Of a stretch of DNA of 64,000 nt, positions 33,136 through 41,968 are shown piece after piece (positions within the stretch are counted from its first letter, which is position 1; every line of letters begins with the position of its first letter). The translations under genes were made by a program, and so were the position numbers. The notes below the pieces were generated by a model. The model saw only the letters and a list, made by a program, of their open reading frames with translations. It was not told the origin of the DNA and made no database searches. Origin of the DNA: Flavobacterium oncorhynchi (lineage in GTDB: Bacteria > Bacteroidota > Bacteroidia > Flavobacteriales > Flavobacteriaceae); contig NZ_MUHA01000006.1 in the NCBI RefSeq assembly GCF_002217355.1, positions 1-64,000 of the forward strand, in the 5' to 3' direction.

Positions 33136-34887
33136 ATGGAAATAACTCCCGAAATGAAGTCATCAATTCCTTTTCAATATGCTTATGATGTATTGAATGG
33201 AAAAATTGTAACTGGACAATATATAAAATTAGCAGCCCAGCTTTTTTTTACTTGGATCGAAACAGCAGATAAGGACGGTTATTTCTTGAATCATAGAGAA
33301 GGAATGTTTGCAATCAATTTTTATCCAATGTTTCTTGTGCATACAAAAGGTCCTTTAGGTAAATTAAAAAAACCTTTTGAGTTAGCACCTTATCAACAAT
33401 TCACGTTATATAATATTTTCGCTTGGCAATATGTGGGAAGTGGATTAAGACGCATAAATTTTGTCTATGAGGCTGTAGCGAGAAAAAATGGAAAAACCAC
33501 TTTTTTAGCTGGATTGGGTTTGTTTGGTCAGTCGCTGGATGGAGAAGAAGGTCCTGAAATTTACGTAGGTGCGACAAAAGAATTACAGGCAAAAACGTTG
33601 TGGGAGCAGGCATCCGCTTTTGTCAATAAATCGCTGATGCTGCGAAAACTTGGATTTAAAAATACTACTCGTGAAATACGCTTTGCATTAACTTCAGGTG
33701 TTTTTCGTTTTTTGGGTGGTGATTCAAAAACATTAGACGGTTTAAATCCTTCAATGGCTTTTATTGATGAGTATCATGCACATGTTTCGGATGCAGTTCG
33801 TGAGGTTTTAGAATCGGCAATGGGTGCTCGTGATAATGCGCTGGTTTATATTATTACAACCGCTGGATTTAATTTGAAATCAGCTTGTAAACTTGCGGAA
33901 GATAGCTATAAAGATATTCTTAAAGGTTTAAATAAAGATGATCACACCTTGATTATGATTCATCAAATGGATGATGAAGATGATTGGCAGGATGAAAAGA
34001 ATTGGATAAAAGCAAATCCAAATATGGAATATAATTCAACAATTTTGCCTTTTATCCGTCGTGAATTTATCAAAGCCACAAACCAGCCTTCAAAAATCCC
34101 AAATTTCAAAACAAAATCTTTGAATATGTGGGTAGATGGAAAAAACGTTTGGATTCCTTCTGATGTTTGGAAACGCAACGACGTAAATTTCGGAATCAAT
34201 CTTAAAACCGAAACAAAGAAAGTTTTAGACGGTGAAAAATTTCGAAAATATGGTGCTTATGCTGGAGTCGATTTGTCTACAACTACAGATTTTACTGCTT
34301 TCGTTATACTTTCTGAACCAGATGAAAATGGTGAACGTTTTGTTAAGGCATTTTTATTTTGTCCTGAAAACACAATTGATAAAAGATCAAAAGAAGATAA
34401 AGTTCCTTATAATTATTGGCGTGATTGTGGATATATAATTGCAACTCCTGGCGATGTAGTTGATTACGATATTATTGAAGATTATATCAGGAAAAATTTT
34501 CATGAATACGGAATTATACGCTATGAGTTCGATCGTTACAACTCAAATTCAATTACAAATCATTTGGTCGAAGACGGTCTTCCGGTTTCATTGTTTTCCC
34601 AAACAATGGGAAATTATTCTCATCCTACTAAAGTTTTTGAAAAACTAGTGTATGAAAATAAGATAAAACATGACGGTAATCCGGTTATGGAATGGATGCT
34701 TTCGGGTTGTCAGACAAAGGAGGATTATAATGAAAATATCAGGATTGTAAAAGGAAAAGATAATACTTCAGGAAAACGAATTGATGGAATAATTGCTTTA
34801 ATAATGGCTTTAGGAGGTTCGCTTTCCCCAAAAGATGAACAGTCAAAATATACGAAGCCGTTATCTGAAGATGAAATTTATATTTAG
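33136..34887 (+). CDS. Terminase large subunit
   Basis: The 583-residue protein has the Terminase_1 layout. The ATPase domain contains FVYEAVARKNGKTTFLAGLGLFG (Walker A-like) and MAFIDEYHAHVSD (Walker B). The C-terminal nuclease domain contains YAGVDLSTTTDFTAFVIL and, near the end, a conserved Asp in KRIDGIIALIMALGG. It packages phage DNA into the prohead and cuts it, together with TerS. The length is normal for HK97-type phages. Confidence 0.93.
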   Translation: MEITPEMKSSIPFQYAYDVLNGKIVTGQYIKLAAQLFFTWIETADKDGYFLNHREGMFAINFYPMFLVHTKGPLGKLKKPFELAPYQQFTLYNIFAWQYVGSGLRRINFVYEAVARKNGKTTFLAGLGLFGQSLDGEEGPEIYVGATKELQAKTLWEQASAFVNKSLMLRKLGFKNTTREIRFALTSGVFRFLGGDSKTLDGLNPSMAFIDEYHAHVSDAVREVLESAMGARDNALVYIITTAGFNLKSACKLAEDSYKDILKGLNKDDHTLIMIHQMDDEDDWQDEKNWIKANPNMEYNSTILPFIRREFIKATNQPSKIPNFKTKSLNMWVDGKNVWIPSDVWKRNDVNFGINLKTETKKVLDGEKFRKYGAYAGVDLSTTTDFTAFVILSEPDENGERFVKAFLFCPENTIDKRSKEDKVPYNYWRDCGYIIATPGDVVDYDIIEDYIRKNFHEYGIIRYEFDRYNSNSITNHLVEDGLPVSLFSQTMGNYSHPTKVFEKLVYENKIKHDGNPVMEWMLSGCQTKEDYNENIRIVKGKDNTSGKRIDGIIALIMALGGSLSPKDEQSKYTKPLSEDEIYI

Positions 34888-34927
34888 CCTACAAACATGC
34901 CTGTTAACCATAAAACAAATCAATATT

Positions 34928-35179
34928 ATGACGCCATTAGAAAACGCCTTACAGATTGAAATTGAGAAATTGAAAAAACAAAATGAATTAATGAGGCAAT
35001 TGTCTACAGTTGAAGGGTTCTCATTTTACTATTACACAAATTGTAAAAACCATAGTACAAATAAGGAGGCATTTAATTTTGTTAATGATCAATATTATGA
35101 ACTGTTTGGAGAATACAGGTATTCTGATTTTCATTCATTCAAAAGAGTATTAATTTATAACAGCAGAAAAACAAAATGA
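34928..35179 (+). CDS. Hypothetical phage protein with coiled-coil start
   Basis: The ATG at 34928 (MTPLENALQIEIEKLKKQNE) is chosen because upstream starts lie inside terL. It encodes 83 residues: a short coiled coil, then an aromatic-rich part (GFSFYYYTNCKN). It overlaps the next gene by four bases (ATGA). The function is unknown. Confidence 0.5.
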   Translation: MTPLENALQIEIEKLKKQNELMRQLSTVEGFSFYYYTNCKNHSTNKEAFNFVNDQYYELFGEYRYSDFHSFKRVLIYNSRKTK

Positions 35180-35385
35180 AAATTTTAAAAATTATTCTAA
35201 TAACTTTTATAGTAGCTTTTTTTACAAGTGCATTGTATGAATTTCCATTTGTAAATAATAATCCCGTGAGATGGTCCTTAGTTCTGCTAATGATAGTTTT
35301 AGAACTGCTGTCGGGTTTTTGTTACGCATTCTATATTATCAAAAAAATAATAAAAGAAAATAATTCAAAACCAAATCAAAAATGA
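35176..35385 (+). CDS. Small two-helix membrane protein
   Basis: The 69-residue protein (MKILKIILITFIVAFFTSAL) has two transmembrane helices and a basic end. It overlaps both neighbours by four bases (ATGA type), so these small genes are translated as a unit. Its place between terL and portal does not match a holin. The function is unknown. Confidence 0.5.
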   Translation: MKILKIILITFIVAFFTSALYEFPFVNNNPVRWSLVLLMIVLELLSGFCYAFYIIKKIIKENNSKPNQK

Positions 35386-35534
35386 GCGAAATATATAAAG
35401 CCGAAAATATAGCTAAAGCAATTAAGCAGCTTCTAAAACCAAAATCATTTTCACCTCTTACGGTAACGGTTTTGGTAGGTACTTTAAAATACACATTCGA
35501 AAAGAAAAATGACGAATGGCATTTTGTTTTTTAA
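35382..35534 (+). CDS. Small hypothetical protein, 50 residues
   Basis: The frame MSEIYKAENIAKAIKQLLKP continues to YTFEKKNDEWHFVF. Its start overlaps the previous stop by four bases, which supports it as a real gene. No family is recognised. Confidence 0.45.
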   Translation: MSEIYKAENIAKAIKQLLKPKSFSPLTVTVLVGTLKYTFEKKNDEWHFVF

Positions 35535-35548
35535 TCAAAAAAATAATT

Positions 35549-35779
35549 ATGAAAAATAAATTATTGTTCGATTATTATCAGAGAATGATAATAATCGATT
35601 TCTACAAGAAATATCCGAATTGGAAGTATAGTAAACCGCTTACGGTTTCTATATATGAAATTACAAAAGCAAAGAAAGATTTACAGTTGCAAATAGATAA
35701 AGAAATTAATAAAGCTATTGAATTTATTGCTAAAACAATCAAGTTTTTAAAAGGCAAAACTTTCACCCTTTTGAGTTAA
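35549..35779 (+). CDS. Small hypothetical protein before portal
   Basis: The ATG at 35549 (MKNKLLFDYYQRMIIIDFYK) gives a 76-residue helical protein. Its last codons overlap a 24-bp repeat that recurs before the tape-measure gene. No family is recognised. Confidence 0.5.
   Translation: MKNKLLFDYYQRMIIIDFYKKYPNWKYSKPLTVSIYEITKAKKDLQLQIDKEINKAIEFIAKTIKFLKGKTFTLLS
35749..35772 (+). repeat. 24-bp repeat, copy upstream of portal
   Basis: This sequence (containing GGCAAAACTTTCACCC) is identical to 42315-42338. Both copies lie 45-50 bases before a large structural gene. It may be a late-gene control element. Confidence 0.55.
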
Positions 35780-35817
35780 ATCCGACTAATACTTTTACAT
35801 GGTAAAAATTGTTAACC

Positions 35818-37029
35818 ATGTCTTTAGATCACGCTTTTGCAGACGTATTCTCAACCCGCAGTACCGACGGACAATTATCCGGCGGTTTTGGCGGGTTTTC
35901 TTTTTTGTTAGGCGGTGGTAAAGGCACTAAGGCAAATACTAAAACCGCTTTTACAATTTCAGCTTTCTACAATGGAGTTGACCAGTTGTCAAACGACATG
36001 GCAAAACTTCCAAAATTTGTATTTAAAAAAGACGGAGAAAACCGTGAAAAAGATGCAGATCATCCGGTTAATTATCTTATCTCACAGCGTCCAAATAGTT
36101 TAATGACCTCTTTCGATTTTTGGAAAATTATTGAGATTTCAGCAATTGTAAAAGGGAATGGCTATGCTGAAATTGTTCGCAATTCTTATACAGGTGATCC
36201 GGAAGAGCTTTATTTCTTGGAAGAGCCTGATGTTGAAGTCTCTATTAAAAACCGAAAATTGTACTACAAGTACAAAGGTCGTCCAATAGCTTCTAGTGAT
36301 ATTCTGCATTTTAGAGGTTTCTCTTTTGATGGATTAATGGGAATTGGAATCGTGACTTTCGCAGCAAAACAACTCGGAATCACAATTGATTCTCAAACCT
36401 ATCAGCAAGAAGTTTATAAAGATCGTGGTTTGGGTTATGGAGTTATCGAAAGTGATTTAAAAGTCGATAAAGGTAATAAGAAACTTATTGAGGAAGGTTT
36501 TGCTACAAAAATGGCTGGAGAAAGTAAGTTTAAAGTTCCTATGCTGGACGAAGGAATGAAATATAAATCAATTTCGATTACACCTGGCGAAGCTCAATTT
36601 TTGGAAACTAATAAAGCTGGTGTTTTAGAGGTTTGTCGCTGGCTGAATATTGCGCCTCACAAATTAAAAGATATTTCTTCCGGTACTTATGCAAATATCT
36701 ATCAGCAATCAATTGAGCACGTTCAGGATTCTATGATGCCACGTGTTATATCACGTGAACAGGAATTGAACTACAAGCTTTTTACAAAAAAGGAATCCAA
36801 AACGTTATATACAAAATTCAATCTAGCAGTATTGCTTCGTGGTGATCTTGAAATGAAACAAAAGTTTTATACAGCTATGGTTTACGCTGGTATCTACACA
36901 AGAAACGAAGTTAGAGCACTTGAAGATATGAATCCAATTGAAGGTTTAGACGAAATATTACAGCCTGTAAATATGCAGGCTTTAGCAATGGCAAACAAAT
37001 TAAATGAAGATCAAGGCAATGGAAAGTAA
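35818..37029 (+). CDS. HK97-family portal protein
   Basis: The start is the ATG at 35818 (MSLDHAFADVFSTRS); an in-frame TTG nine bases before is less likely. The 403-residue protein has the portal pattern: AFYNGVDQLSNDMAKLPKFVF, HPVNYLISQRPNSLMTSFDFW, GNGYAEIVRNSYTGDPEELYFL and DILHFRGFSFDGLMGIG. It forms the dodecameric ring at the head vertex through which DNA passes. Its end overlaps the protease start by 11 bases. Confidence 0.92.
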   Translation: MSLDHAFADVFSTRSTDGQLSGGFGGFSFLLGGGKGTKANTKTAFTISAFYNGVDQLSNDMAKLPKFVFKKDGENREKDADHPVNYLISQRPNSLMTSFDFWKIIEISAIVKGNGYAEIVRNSYTGDPEELYFLEEPDVEVSIKNRKLYYKYKGRPIASSDILHFRGFSFDGLMGIGIVTFAAKQLGITIDSQTYQQEVYKDRGLGYGVIESDLKVDKGNKKLIEEGFATKMAGESKFKVPMLDEGMKYKSISITPGEAQFLETNKAGVLEVCRWLNIAPHKLKDISSGTYANIYQQSIEHVQDSMMPRVISREQELNYKLFTKKESKTLYTKFNLAVLLRGDLEMKQKFYTAMVYAGIYTRNEVRALEDMNPIEGLDEILQPVNMQALAMANKLNEDQGNGK

Positions 37030-37639
37030 AATTATAAAAAGAGACGTTCAGGTTGTTTTAAGAGAATTAACACCTGAAATGATTGAAAATAGAGAAGCTG
37101 AGTTTGTAATATCCTCTGAAGCTAAAGATACTTACGATACTGTTTTTACTGCTGATGGTGCTGAATTTGAAAGATACGAAAGTAATCCTATTGTGGCTTA
37201 TGGTCACAGAACTTGGAGTGATAATCCTGATATGATTATCGGTACTTCTGAAGTTAGTCAGGAAGGTAAACTGACTATTGGAAAAGTTCGTTTTGAAGAT
37301 GCGGAATCAAATCCAATTGCTGAAAAAGTTTGGAAAAAAGTACAGGCTGGTATTTTACGAATGGCTTCTATCGGTGCAAACATTTTAGAGTGGCGAATGG
37401 GTGATGAAGCAAAAGGTGAAGATAAATCAGTTGTTTATTTCACTAGATGGGAATTGCTGGAATGGTCTATTGTTGCTATTGGTTCAAATCCTGATGCTTT
37501 AAAAAGAGAGGCGCAAACGGCTGAAGAAATAAGAAATTCTATTAAAGAAAATACTCCTGAAAATGAAAATTTATCAGGACAAACAGTAAAGCGCACAGTA
37601 CGTGAAGCTCAATTAATTATTAATGAAAATTTGAAATAA
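37019..37639 (+). CDS. Prohead protease, HK97 type
   Basis: The ATG at 37019 (MESKIIKRDVQVVLRELTPE) is preferred over one five codons upstream. The 206-residue protein shows AEFVISSEAKDTYDTVF, NPIVAYGHRTW with the probable catalytic His, and ILRMASIGANILEW with the probable catalytic Ser, as in S78-type caspid maturation proteases. It would cleave the delta domain of the capsid protein encoded next. Confidence 0.87.
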   Translation: MESKIIKRDVQVVLRELTPEMIENREAEFVISSEAKDTYDTVFTADGAEFERYESNPIVAYGHRTWSDNPDMIIGTSEVSQEGKLTIGKVRFEDAESNPIAEKVWKKVQAGILRMASIGANILEWRMGDEAKGEDKSVVYFTRWELLEWSIVAIGSNPDALKREAQTAEEIRNSIKENTPENENLSGQTVKRTVREAQLIINENLK

Positions 37640-37642
37640 AAA

Positions 37643-38944
37643 ATGAAAACATCAATTGTATTGAAGAAAGAGCGTACAGCGAAAATTGTAGCTCAAAGAG
37701 CTTTAATTGATAAAGCTAAATTAGAAAACAGAGAATTGACGGACGAAGAGAACGAGCAATTTGACACTTTACAAAGTGAGGCGGATGAATTGGATGGTAA
37801 AATCGAACGTGCTGAAAAATTCGAAAAAAACGAACTTTTATTAGGTGGTAATGGTGCTGAGCGTTTAGCTGGTGCTGGTGCTAGCACTGGTGAGGAAAGA
37901 GAGCTGGAGAAAGTTGAAAAACGCTTTTCAATTAATCGCGCACTTTTTATGGCTCAGCCTGGTAAAATTCTTGACGGGGTGGAAAGGGAAATTCATGAAA
38001 TTGGTCAAAAACAAAATCGTGATTCAGGTGTAAAATTAAAAACTGAAGATGCTGGTTGTTTTAGTTTGCCTATATCAATGCTAGGTCGTGCAACTCAGCA
38101 AACGGTTTCGCAAGATGGTGGTGCGTATGGTGGTGCTTTGGTGCAAAATGCAGCTCCTGTTATTGTTGATCCGTTACGACCAAGATTATTTTTGGAAGAT
38201 TTGGGCGCTACATTTATGACAGGTTTACAGGGTGGTGATGTACCTTTAATTGTTGCTTCTGATTTTGCAATGGAGTTTCTTGCTGAAGGTGCTTCGATTA
38301 CAAGACAGAAAAAGCAATATGCAGGTCCTTCTTTAAGCCCAAAAAGAGCGGGTGGTGCTGTTGAGATTTCAAACCGTTTAATCCTGCAGTCTTCTCCTGA
38401 TGTAGAAAATTTGGTTATGACTGGACTTCGTAATGGTTTTTCTCAGTTGCTTGAATCTGCAAGTATTAACGGTGCTGGCGGTGTTGCTCCCACAGGTTTG
38501 TTGAGTTATTCAGGTGTGCTTTCTGGTTCATCATCTGCATCTGCAACTAGAGCTTTAGTTTTAGAGTTACAGGCTTTAATTGAGCAAAATAATTCAACTG
38601 AAAAATCTTTAGGTTATTTAATGTCTCCACAATTAAAAGCAATCTTGAAACAAGTAAAAACTGACGCTGGATCAGGAGTTTTTGTGTTGCAAGATGAAAA
38701 GCTTGATGGTTATAATTTTGTAGCAACTTCTTTAATGCCTGCTTTAAACTCAGGTGTTAACTTTCCATTGATTTTTGGAGATTTTGCACAAATGGTTATC
38801 GGTCAATGGGGTGCGATTAACATCAAAGTTAATCCGTTCTCTGCTGATTTGGAGGATTCAGTTCGTGTAACGTTAAATACTCATGCTGATATGCAAATTG
38901 CAAATCCAAAAGCATTTGCTAAAAACGCTTGGTTGACAGCATAA
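37643..38944 (+). CDS. HK97-fold major capsid protein
   Basis: The 433-residue protein has an N-terminal coiled-coil delta domain of about 100 residues (ELTDEENEQFDTLQSEADELDGKIERAEKFEK), likely removed by the preceding protease. The capsid core follows: FLAEGASITRQKKQYAGPSLSPKRAGGAVEISNRLI and LLESASINGAGGVAPTGLLSY. The length and layout are typical of phages like HK97. Confidence 0.92.
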   Translation: MKTSIVLKKERTAKIVAQRALIDKAKLENRELTDEENEQFDTLQSEADELDGKIERAEKFEKNELLLGGNGAERLAGAGASTGEERELEKVEKRFSINRALFMAQPGKILDGVEREIHEIGQKQNRDSGVKLKTEDAGCFSLPISMLGRATQQTVSQDGGAYGGALVQNAAPVIVDPLRPRLFLEDLGATFMTGLQGGDVPLIVASDFAMEFLAEGASITRQKKQYAGPSLSPKRAGGAVEISNRLILQSSPDVENLVMTGLRNGFSQLLESASINGAGGVAPTGLLSYSGVLSGSSSASATRALVLELQALIEQNNSTEKSLGYLMSPQLKAILKQVKTDAGSGVFVLQDEKLDGYNFVATSLMPALNSGVNFPLIFGDFAQMVIGQWGAINIKVNPFSADLEDSVRVTLNTHADMQIANPKAFAKNAWLTA

Positions 38945-38973
38945 TAATTTCTTAAAGAGTAATAATCTAAGTT

Positions 38974-39342
38974 ATGAAAAAAGAAGAAAATCAAAAAGTT
39001 TCGGAGGATGCTCCGAAACTTGGTTTAGAAACGGTAACTGAAAACGTTACTGATTCTAAAGTTAAAACAGAACAGGAAGCTAAAGCAAAGGCAGAACAGG
39101 ATGCTAAGGAAAAAGCTGAACAAGAAGCTAAAGCAAAGGCAGAACAGGAAGTTAAGGAAAAAGCTGAACAGGAAGCAAATAATTCTAAAGTTTGGATTCG
39201 TGCTATTTTGCCTTTGGCTGGTAAATTTTTCATGTCTCATGATCCTGGTCATGAATTTCAACATGATAAAAACCAATCAGAAGTAATTGTGGAATCTGGC
39301 TACGCTGAGTATCTAACTCCTGAGGAAATCGATGCGAAATAA
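38974..39342 (+). CDS. Hypothetical protein with Lys/Glu/Ala repeats
   Basis: The 122-residue protein has a charged helical repeat (EAKAKAEQDAKEKAEQ and variants, residues 30-70), encoded by a tandem 48-bp DNA repeat. A small domain follows (VWIRAILPLAGKFFMSHDPG ... VEVSGYAEYLTPEEIDAK type). Its place after the capsid gene suggests a head decoration or completion role; this is inference. Confidence 0.6.
   Translation: MKKEENQKVSEDAPKLGLETVTENVTDSKVKTEQEAKAKAEQDAKEKAEQEAKAKAEQEVKEKAEQEANNSKVWIRAILPLAGKFFMSHDPGHEFQHDKNQSEVIVESGYAEYLTPEEIDAK
39076..39176 (+). repeat. Tandem 48-bp coding repeat
   Basis: Two 48-bp units (39076-39123 and 39124-39171) encode the charged helix of the gene at 38974. 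The copy number could vary by slippage. Confidence 0.7.
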
Positions 39343-39357
39343 TTTAAATCGAAAGTA

Positions 39358-39915
39358 ATGGTTACAGATGTAAAATTTCAAAGCCTAGAAACGAATGGTC
39401 CTATTGTGACTATGGCAATGGCAAAAAAGCAATTACGTGTTGAAGCTTCTTTTAATGATGAAGATGATTTGATACAAAGTTATATTGATACAGCAGTTGC
39501 AATGTCAGAAGATTATATGGGAGGTCATATTGTAGAAAAAAACATGATTATGAAAATGAACATGTTTGATAATCCTTTAATCTTTGAAGCGTTTCCAATT
39601 CAATCTGTTGTAAGTGTTTCTTATTTTTCATCTGATGGTTCTGATTCACAAGAAATGACTTCTTTTGATTATGATCTTACATCTGTAAATCCTAAAGTTT
39701 CTAGGATTACTTTTAAAAACATTCCGCAGACTGCTGAAAGATTTGATGCAGTAACTATAACTGTAAAAGTAGGTATTGAAGCTACGAAAGTGGTAAAGCC
39801 TATTATTCAAGCGGTCTTATTGCAAGTTGCAGATATGTATGAACGTCGAGAAGATAGGACTGAGGTAATGTTGTCGGTGTCGACTGCTTTGTTGAGACCT
39901 TATAAAAAGTTTTAA
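39358..39915 (+). CDS. Head-tail connector, gp6-like
   Basis: The 185-residue protein has the connector start MAMAKKQLRVEASFNDEDDLIQSYIDTAVAMSEDYMGG and ends with helices (PIIQAVLLQVADMYERREDRTEV). It matches the HK97 gp6-type adaptor that sits under the portal. The gene order capsid, connector, closure supports the call. Confidence 0.82.
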   Translation: MVTDVKFQSLETNGPIVTMAMAKKQLRVEASFNDEDDLIQSYIDTAVAMSEDYMGGHIVEKNMIMKMNMFDNPLIFEAFPIQSVVSVSYFSSDGSDSQEMTSFDYDLTSVNPKVSRITFKNIPQTAERFDAVTITVKVGIEATKVVKPIIQAVLLQVADMYERREDRTEVMLSVSTALLRPYKKF

Positions 39916-39917
39916 AA

Positions 39918-40247
39918 ATGGATAAATCACCATACATAGGACAAATGAATCGAAAGATTAAAATTGTAGAATTTGAAAAAACACAAAATTCTACAGGAGA
40001 GGAGGAAATAGCAGAAAATGTTATTTCTGAACCATTTGCTTTTATGAATGAGGTTTCGGGTTCTGAAGATGCAGACGGAAAAATTAGACACATTGTTAAT
40101 CGGACTTACACCATTCGGTACAATACTAGCGTACTGCGCAAAGCAACCGAACTAGTAGTTTATGATAATGAACAAAAATTTTCTGTTTATCATGTTAAAG
40201 AAATTGGCAATACTCATTTAGTCTTATTAGTTACAAATTATGAGTAG
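39918..40247 (+). CDS. Head closure / head-tail joining protein
   Basis: The 109-residue protein (MDKSPYIGQMNRKIKIVEFE) has the SPP1 gp16-like pattern (GQMNRKIKIVEFEKTQNSTGEEE ... FAFMNEVSG). It starts two bases after the connector gene. It probably seals the head before the tail joins. Confidence 0.78.
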   Translation: MDKSPYIGQMNRKIKIVEFEKTQNSTGEEEIAENVISEPFAFMNEVSGSEDADGKIRHIVNRTYTIRYNTSVLRKATELVVYDNEQKFSVYHVKEIGNTHLVLLVTNYE

Positions 40248-40746
40248 TCTAGAGGTTGATGTACAGGGTTTCGATGAATTAAAGCGTAAAATTATTCTTC
40301 TCTCAAATGATAAGGATAAAAAACGTGAGATTCTGATGCTACTGCGTCAGTCTGCTAAACCTACGTTAGCGGCTGCTAAATCGCTTGTTCCTGTATCTAA
40401 AAAGTCTCACAAGTTGAGAGGGCAGATTATACAACCTCGAAATCTTCAAAAATCTTTAGGTTATATAAATGGAAAATCTGCGAATCCAACTGTTTTAGTT
40501 GGCGCGCGTGTAAAAGGAGGTAATAAAGGCTGGTATGGTGCATTTGTTCATGATGGTGTGAATATTTATCACAAAGGTTATAGGCGTAAACGTACTAAGG
40601 GTGCAAATAATTATGCGGCTCGAAGTCGTACTGTTGGAAAACCTTTTTTAACTCAAGCTTACAATCAGACAAAGAACGGAGCTACTGCTGATGTTCAAAG
40701 TAAAATGGCGGCTTTTGTGCAACGAAGAATTAATAAATTAAGTTAG
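40240..40746 (+). CDS. HK97 gp10-like neck protein
   Basis: The 168-residue protein (VQGFDELKRKIILLSNDKDKK ... LRQSAKPTLAAAKSLVPVSKKSHKLRG) matches the HK97-gp10 family, with a basic C-terminal half and the PFLTQAYNQTK ending. It overlaps the previous gene by eight bases. It takes part in joining head and tail. Confidence 0.83.
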   Translation: MSSLEVDVQGFDELKRKIILLSNDKDKKREILMLLRQSAKPTLAAAKSLVPVSKKSHKLRGQIIQPRNLQKSLGYINGKSANPTVLVGARVKGGNKGWYGAFVHDGVNIYHKGYRRKRTKGANNYAARSRTVGKPFLTQAYNQTKNGATADVQSKMAAFVQRRINKLS

Positions 40747-40747
40747 T

Positions 40748-41095
40748 ATGCTAGAGTTGTCAGATGAAATTTTTGCTTTCTTAACAGGTCAAACGGCATT
40801 TACTGCTGTTATGGATAATAAGGTTTTTCCGATTATGGCTTTAGAGGGAACGGCAACACCGTTTACAACATATAGGATAAATGAGAAAACGCCTCTAACG
40901 AAAGATGGAAATGCTTTAAATTTTTCATTGTTTTTTTGGTTTAGTCCAAATGAATATAAAAAAATGATTGCTTTTACTGAAATAATGGAAGCGATAATAA
41001 AAGAAAAAACAAACTACGAATGGGTAAGTTCTTATCCTGATTTTATTGAGGAAAACTTTTCTTACGTAGGAATTATTAATTTAAATAAAGATTAG
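40748..41095 (+). CDS. Tail completion protein, DUF3168-like
   Basis: The 115-residue protein starts LELSDEIFAFLTGQTAFTAV and includes VFPIMALEGTATPFTTYRIN, the usual tail-terminator pattern. It starts one base after the neck gene and would cap the tail tube. Confidence 0.78.
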   Translation: MLELSDEIFAFLTGQTAFTAVMDNKVFPIMALEGTATPFTTYRINEKTPLTKDGNALNFSLFFWFSPNEYKKMIAFTEIMEAIIKEKTNYEWVSSYPDFIEENFSYVGIINLNKD

Positions 41096-41100
41096 AAATT

Positions 41101-41529
41101 ATGGCGGCAGGTCAAATTTATAAAGGACATAATGTGAGAATTTCCTATAACGGAAAAACGCTTTATCACACTACAAGTTGCAAATGGTCTTCTTCTAGAG
41201 ATTTTGAAGAAATTGCAACAAAAGATACAGACGGGAAAGTTTCTGAACCGGGAAGCTATTCTTGGGATATGAACGCAGATGCTTTAGTGGCGGATAAACC
41301 AGCGAGTTCATCTACAACAACTGTTGATTTTATGGATGTTATGCAGTTGTATCTTGATGGTGTTGAAGTAGATGTTGAATTTTCGGGTAATGTAGTTGGT
41401 GACTGGATGATTTCGGGAAAAGCTTACGTTTCTAACTGCGATATTACAGCAGACGATGGTTCAGCGGTAAAAGGTACGTTTGCTTTCAAAGGAAACGGAA
41501 ATATCACAAAATCAACAGTAGCGGCATAA
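41101..41529 (+). CDS. Major tail tube protein
   Basis: The 142-residue protein (MAAGQIYKGHNVRISYNGKT ... SCKWSSSRDFEEIATKDTDGKVSEPGSYSW) has the beta-sandwich pattern of TP901-1-like tail tube proteins (GDWMISGKAYVSNCDITADDGSAVKGTFAFKGNG). Its position before the chaperones and tape measure supports the call. It polymerises around the tape measure. Confidence 0.85.
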   Translation: MAAGQIYKGHNVRISYNGKTLYHTTSCKWSSSRDFEEIATKDTDGKVSEPGSYSWDMNADALVADKPASSSTTTVDFMDVMQLYLDGVEVDVEFSGNVVGDWMISGKAYVSNCDITADDGSAVKGTFAFKGNGNITKSTVAA

Positions 41530-41939
41530 TGATGGATTCTTCTACAGTTGAATTAAATGGAAAAACTTTCGTGCTGAAATTCGGCATGAAAGTTTTTAGG
41601 TTATTAGGTGAAAAATTGAATACACCTACATTAATTACTACTCAGCAAAAAGTTATAAGTGTTTTGGGTGGTATGACTGATGATATGTCTTTTGAACAAC
41701 TGAAAATCATAAACAGTTTAATTGTATCTGCAATCGAGGCAAATCCTGAGAATATAGAAATTATTACTGAGGATGAATTAGATGATCTTTATTTTACAAA
41801 TACTAAAGAGATTTTAAATGTGATGACTATTGTAATGAATGATTTTGCAAAGTCATTACCGCAACCTGATAAAGGTGTAAGTGTGGGAAAGCCAAAAGCT
41901 CAAAAGAAGAAAGTGAGCGGACAAACGACAAAGAAATAG
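41529..41939 (+). CDS. Tail assembly chaperone, G-like
   Basis: The 136-residue protein (MMDSSTVELNGKTFVLKFGM) corresponds to lambda gpG in position. It ends in a Lys-rich tail (KPKAQKKKVSGQTTKK). Near its 3' end, GGGAAAG at 41885-41891 is in the correct phase (G GGA AAG) for -1 slippage into the next frame. Both the short and the fused forms would bind the tape measure during tail assembly. Confidence 0.83.
   Translation: MMDSSTVELNGKTFVLKFGMKVFRLLGEKLNTPTLITTQQKVISVLGGMTDDMSFEQLKIINSLIVSAIEANPENIEIITEDELDDLYFTNTKEILNVMTIVMNDFAKSLPQPDKGVSVGKPKAQKKKVSGQTTKK
41885..41891 (+). other. Programmed -1 frameshift slippery site
   Basis: G GGA AAG is the same heptamer used at the lambda G-T junction. 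The -1 frame is open from here without a stop to 42292. Confidence 0.75.
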
Positions 41940-41968
41940 TAGATTTAACTTGGGATCAACTAGAAGAA

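Noticed and set aside
39025..39276. Minus-strand Phe/Ser/Cys-rich frames opposite the Lys/Glu repeat gene
   Set aside because: They are a mirror of the 48-bp coding repeat.
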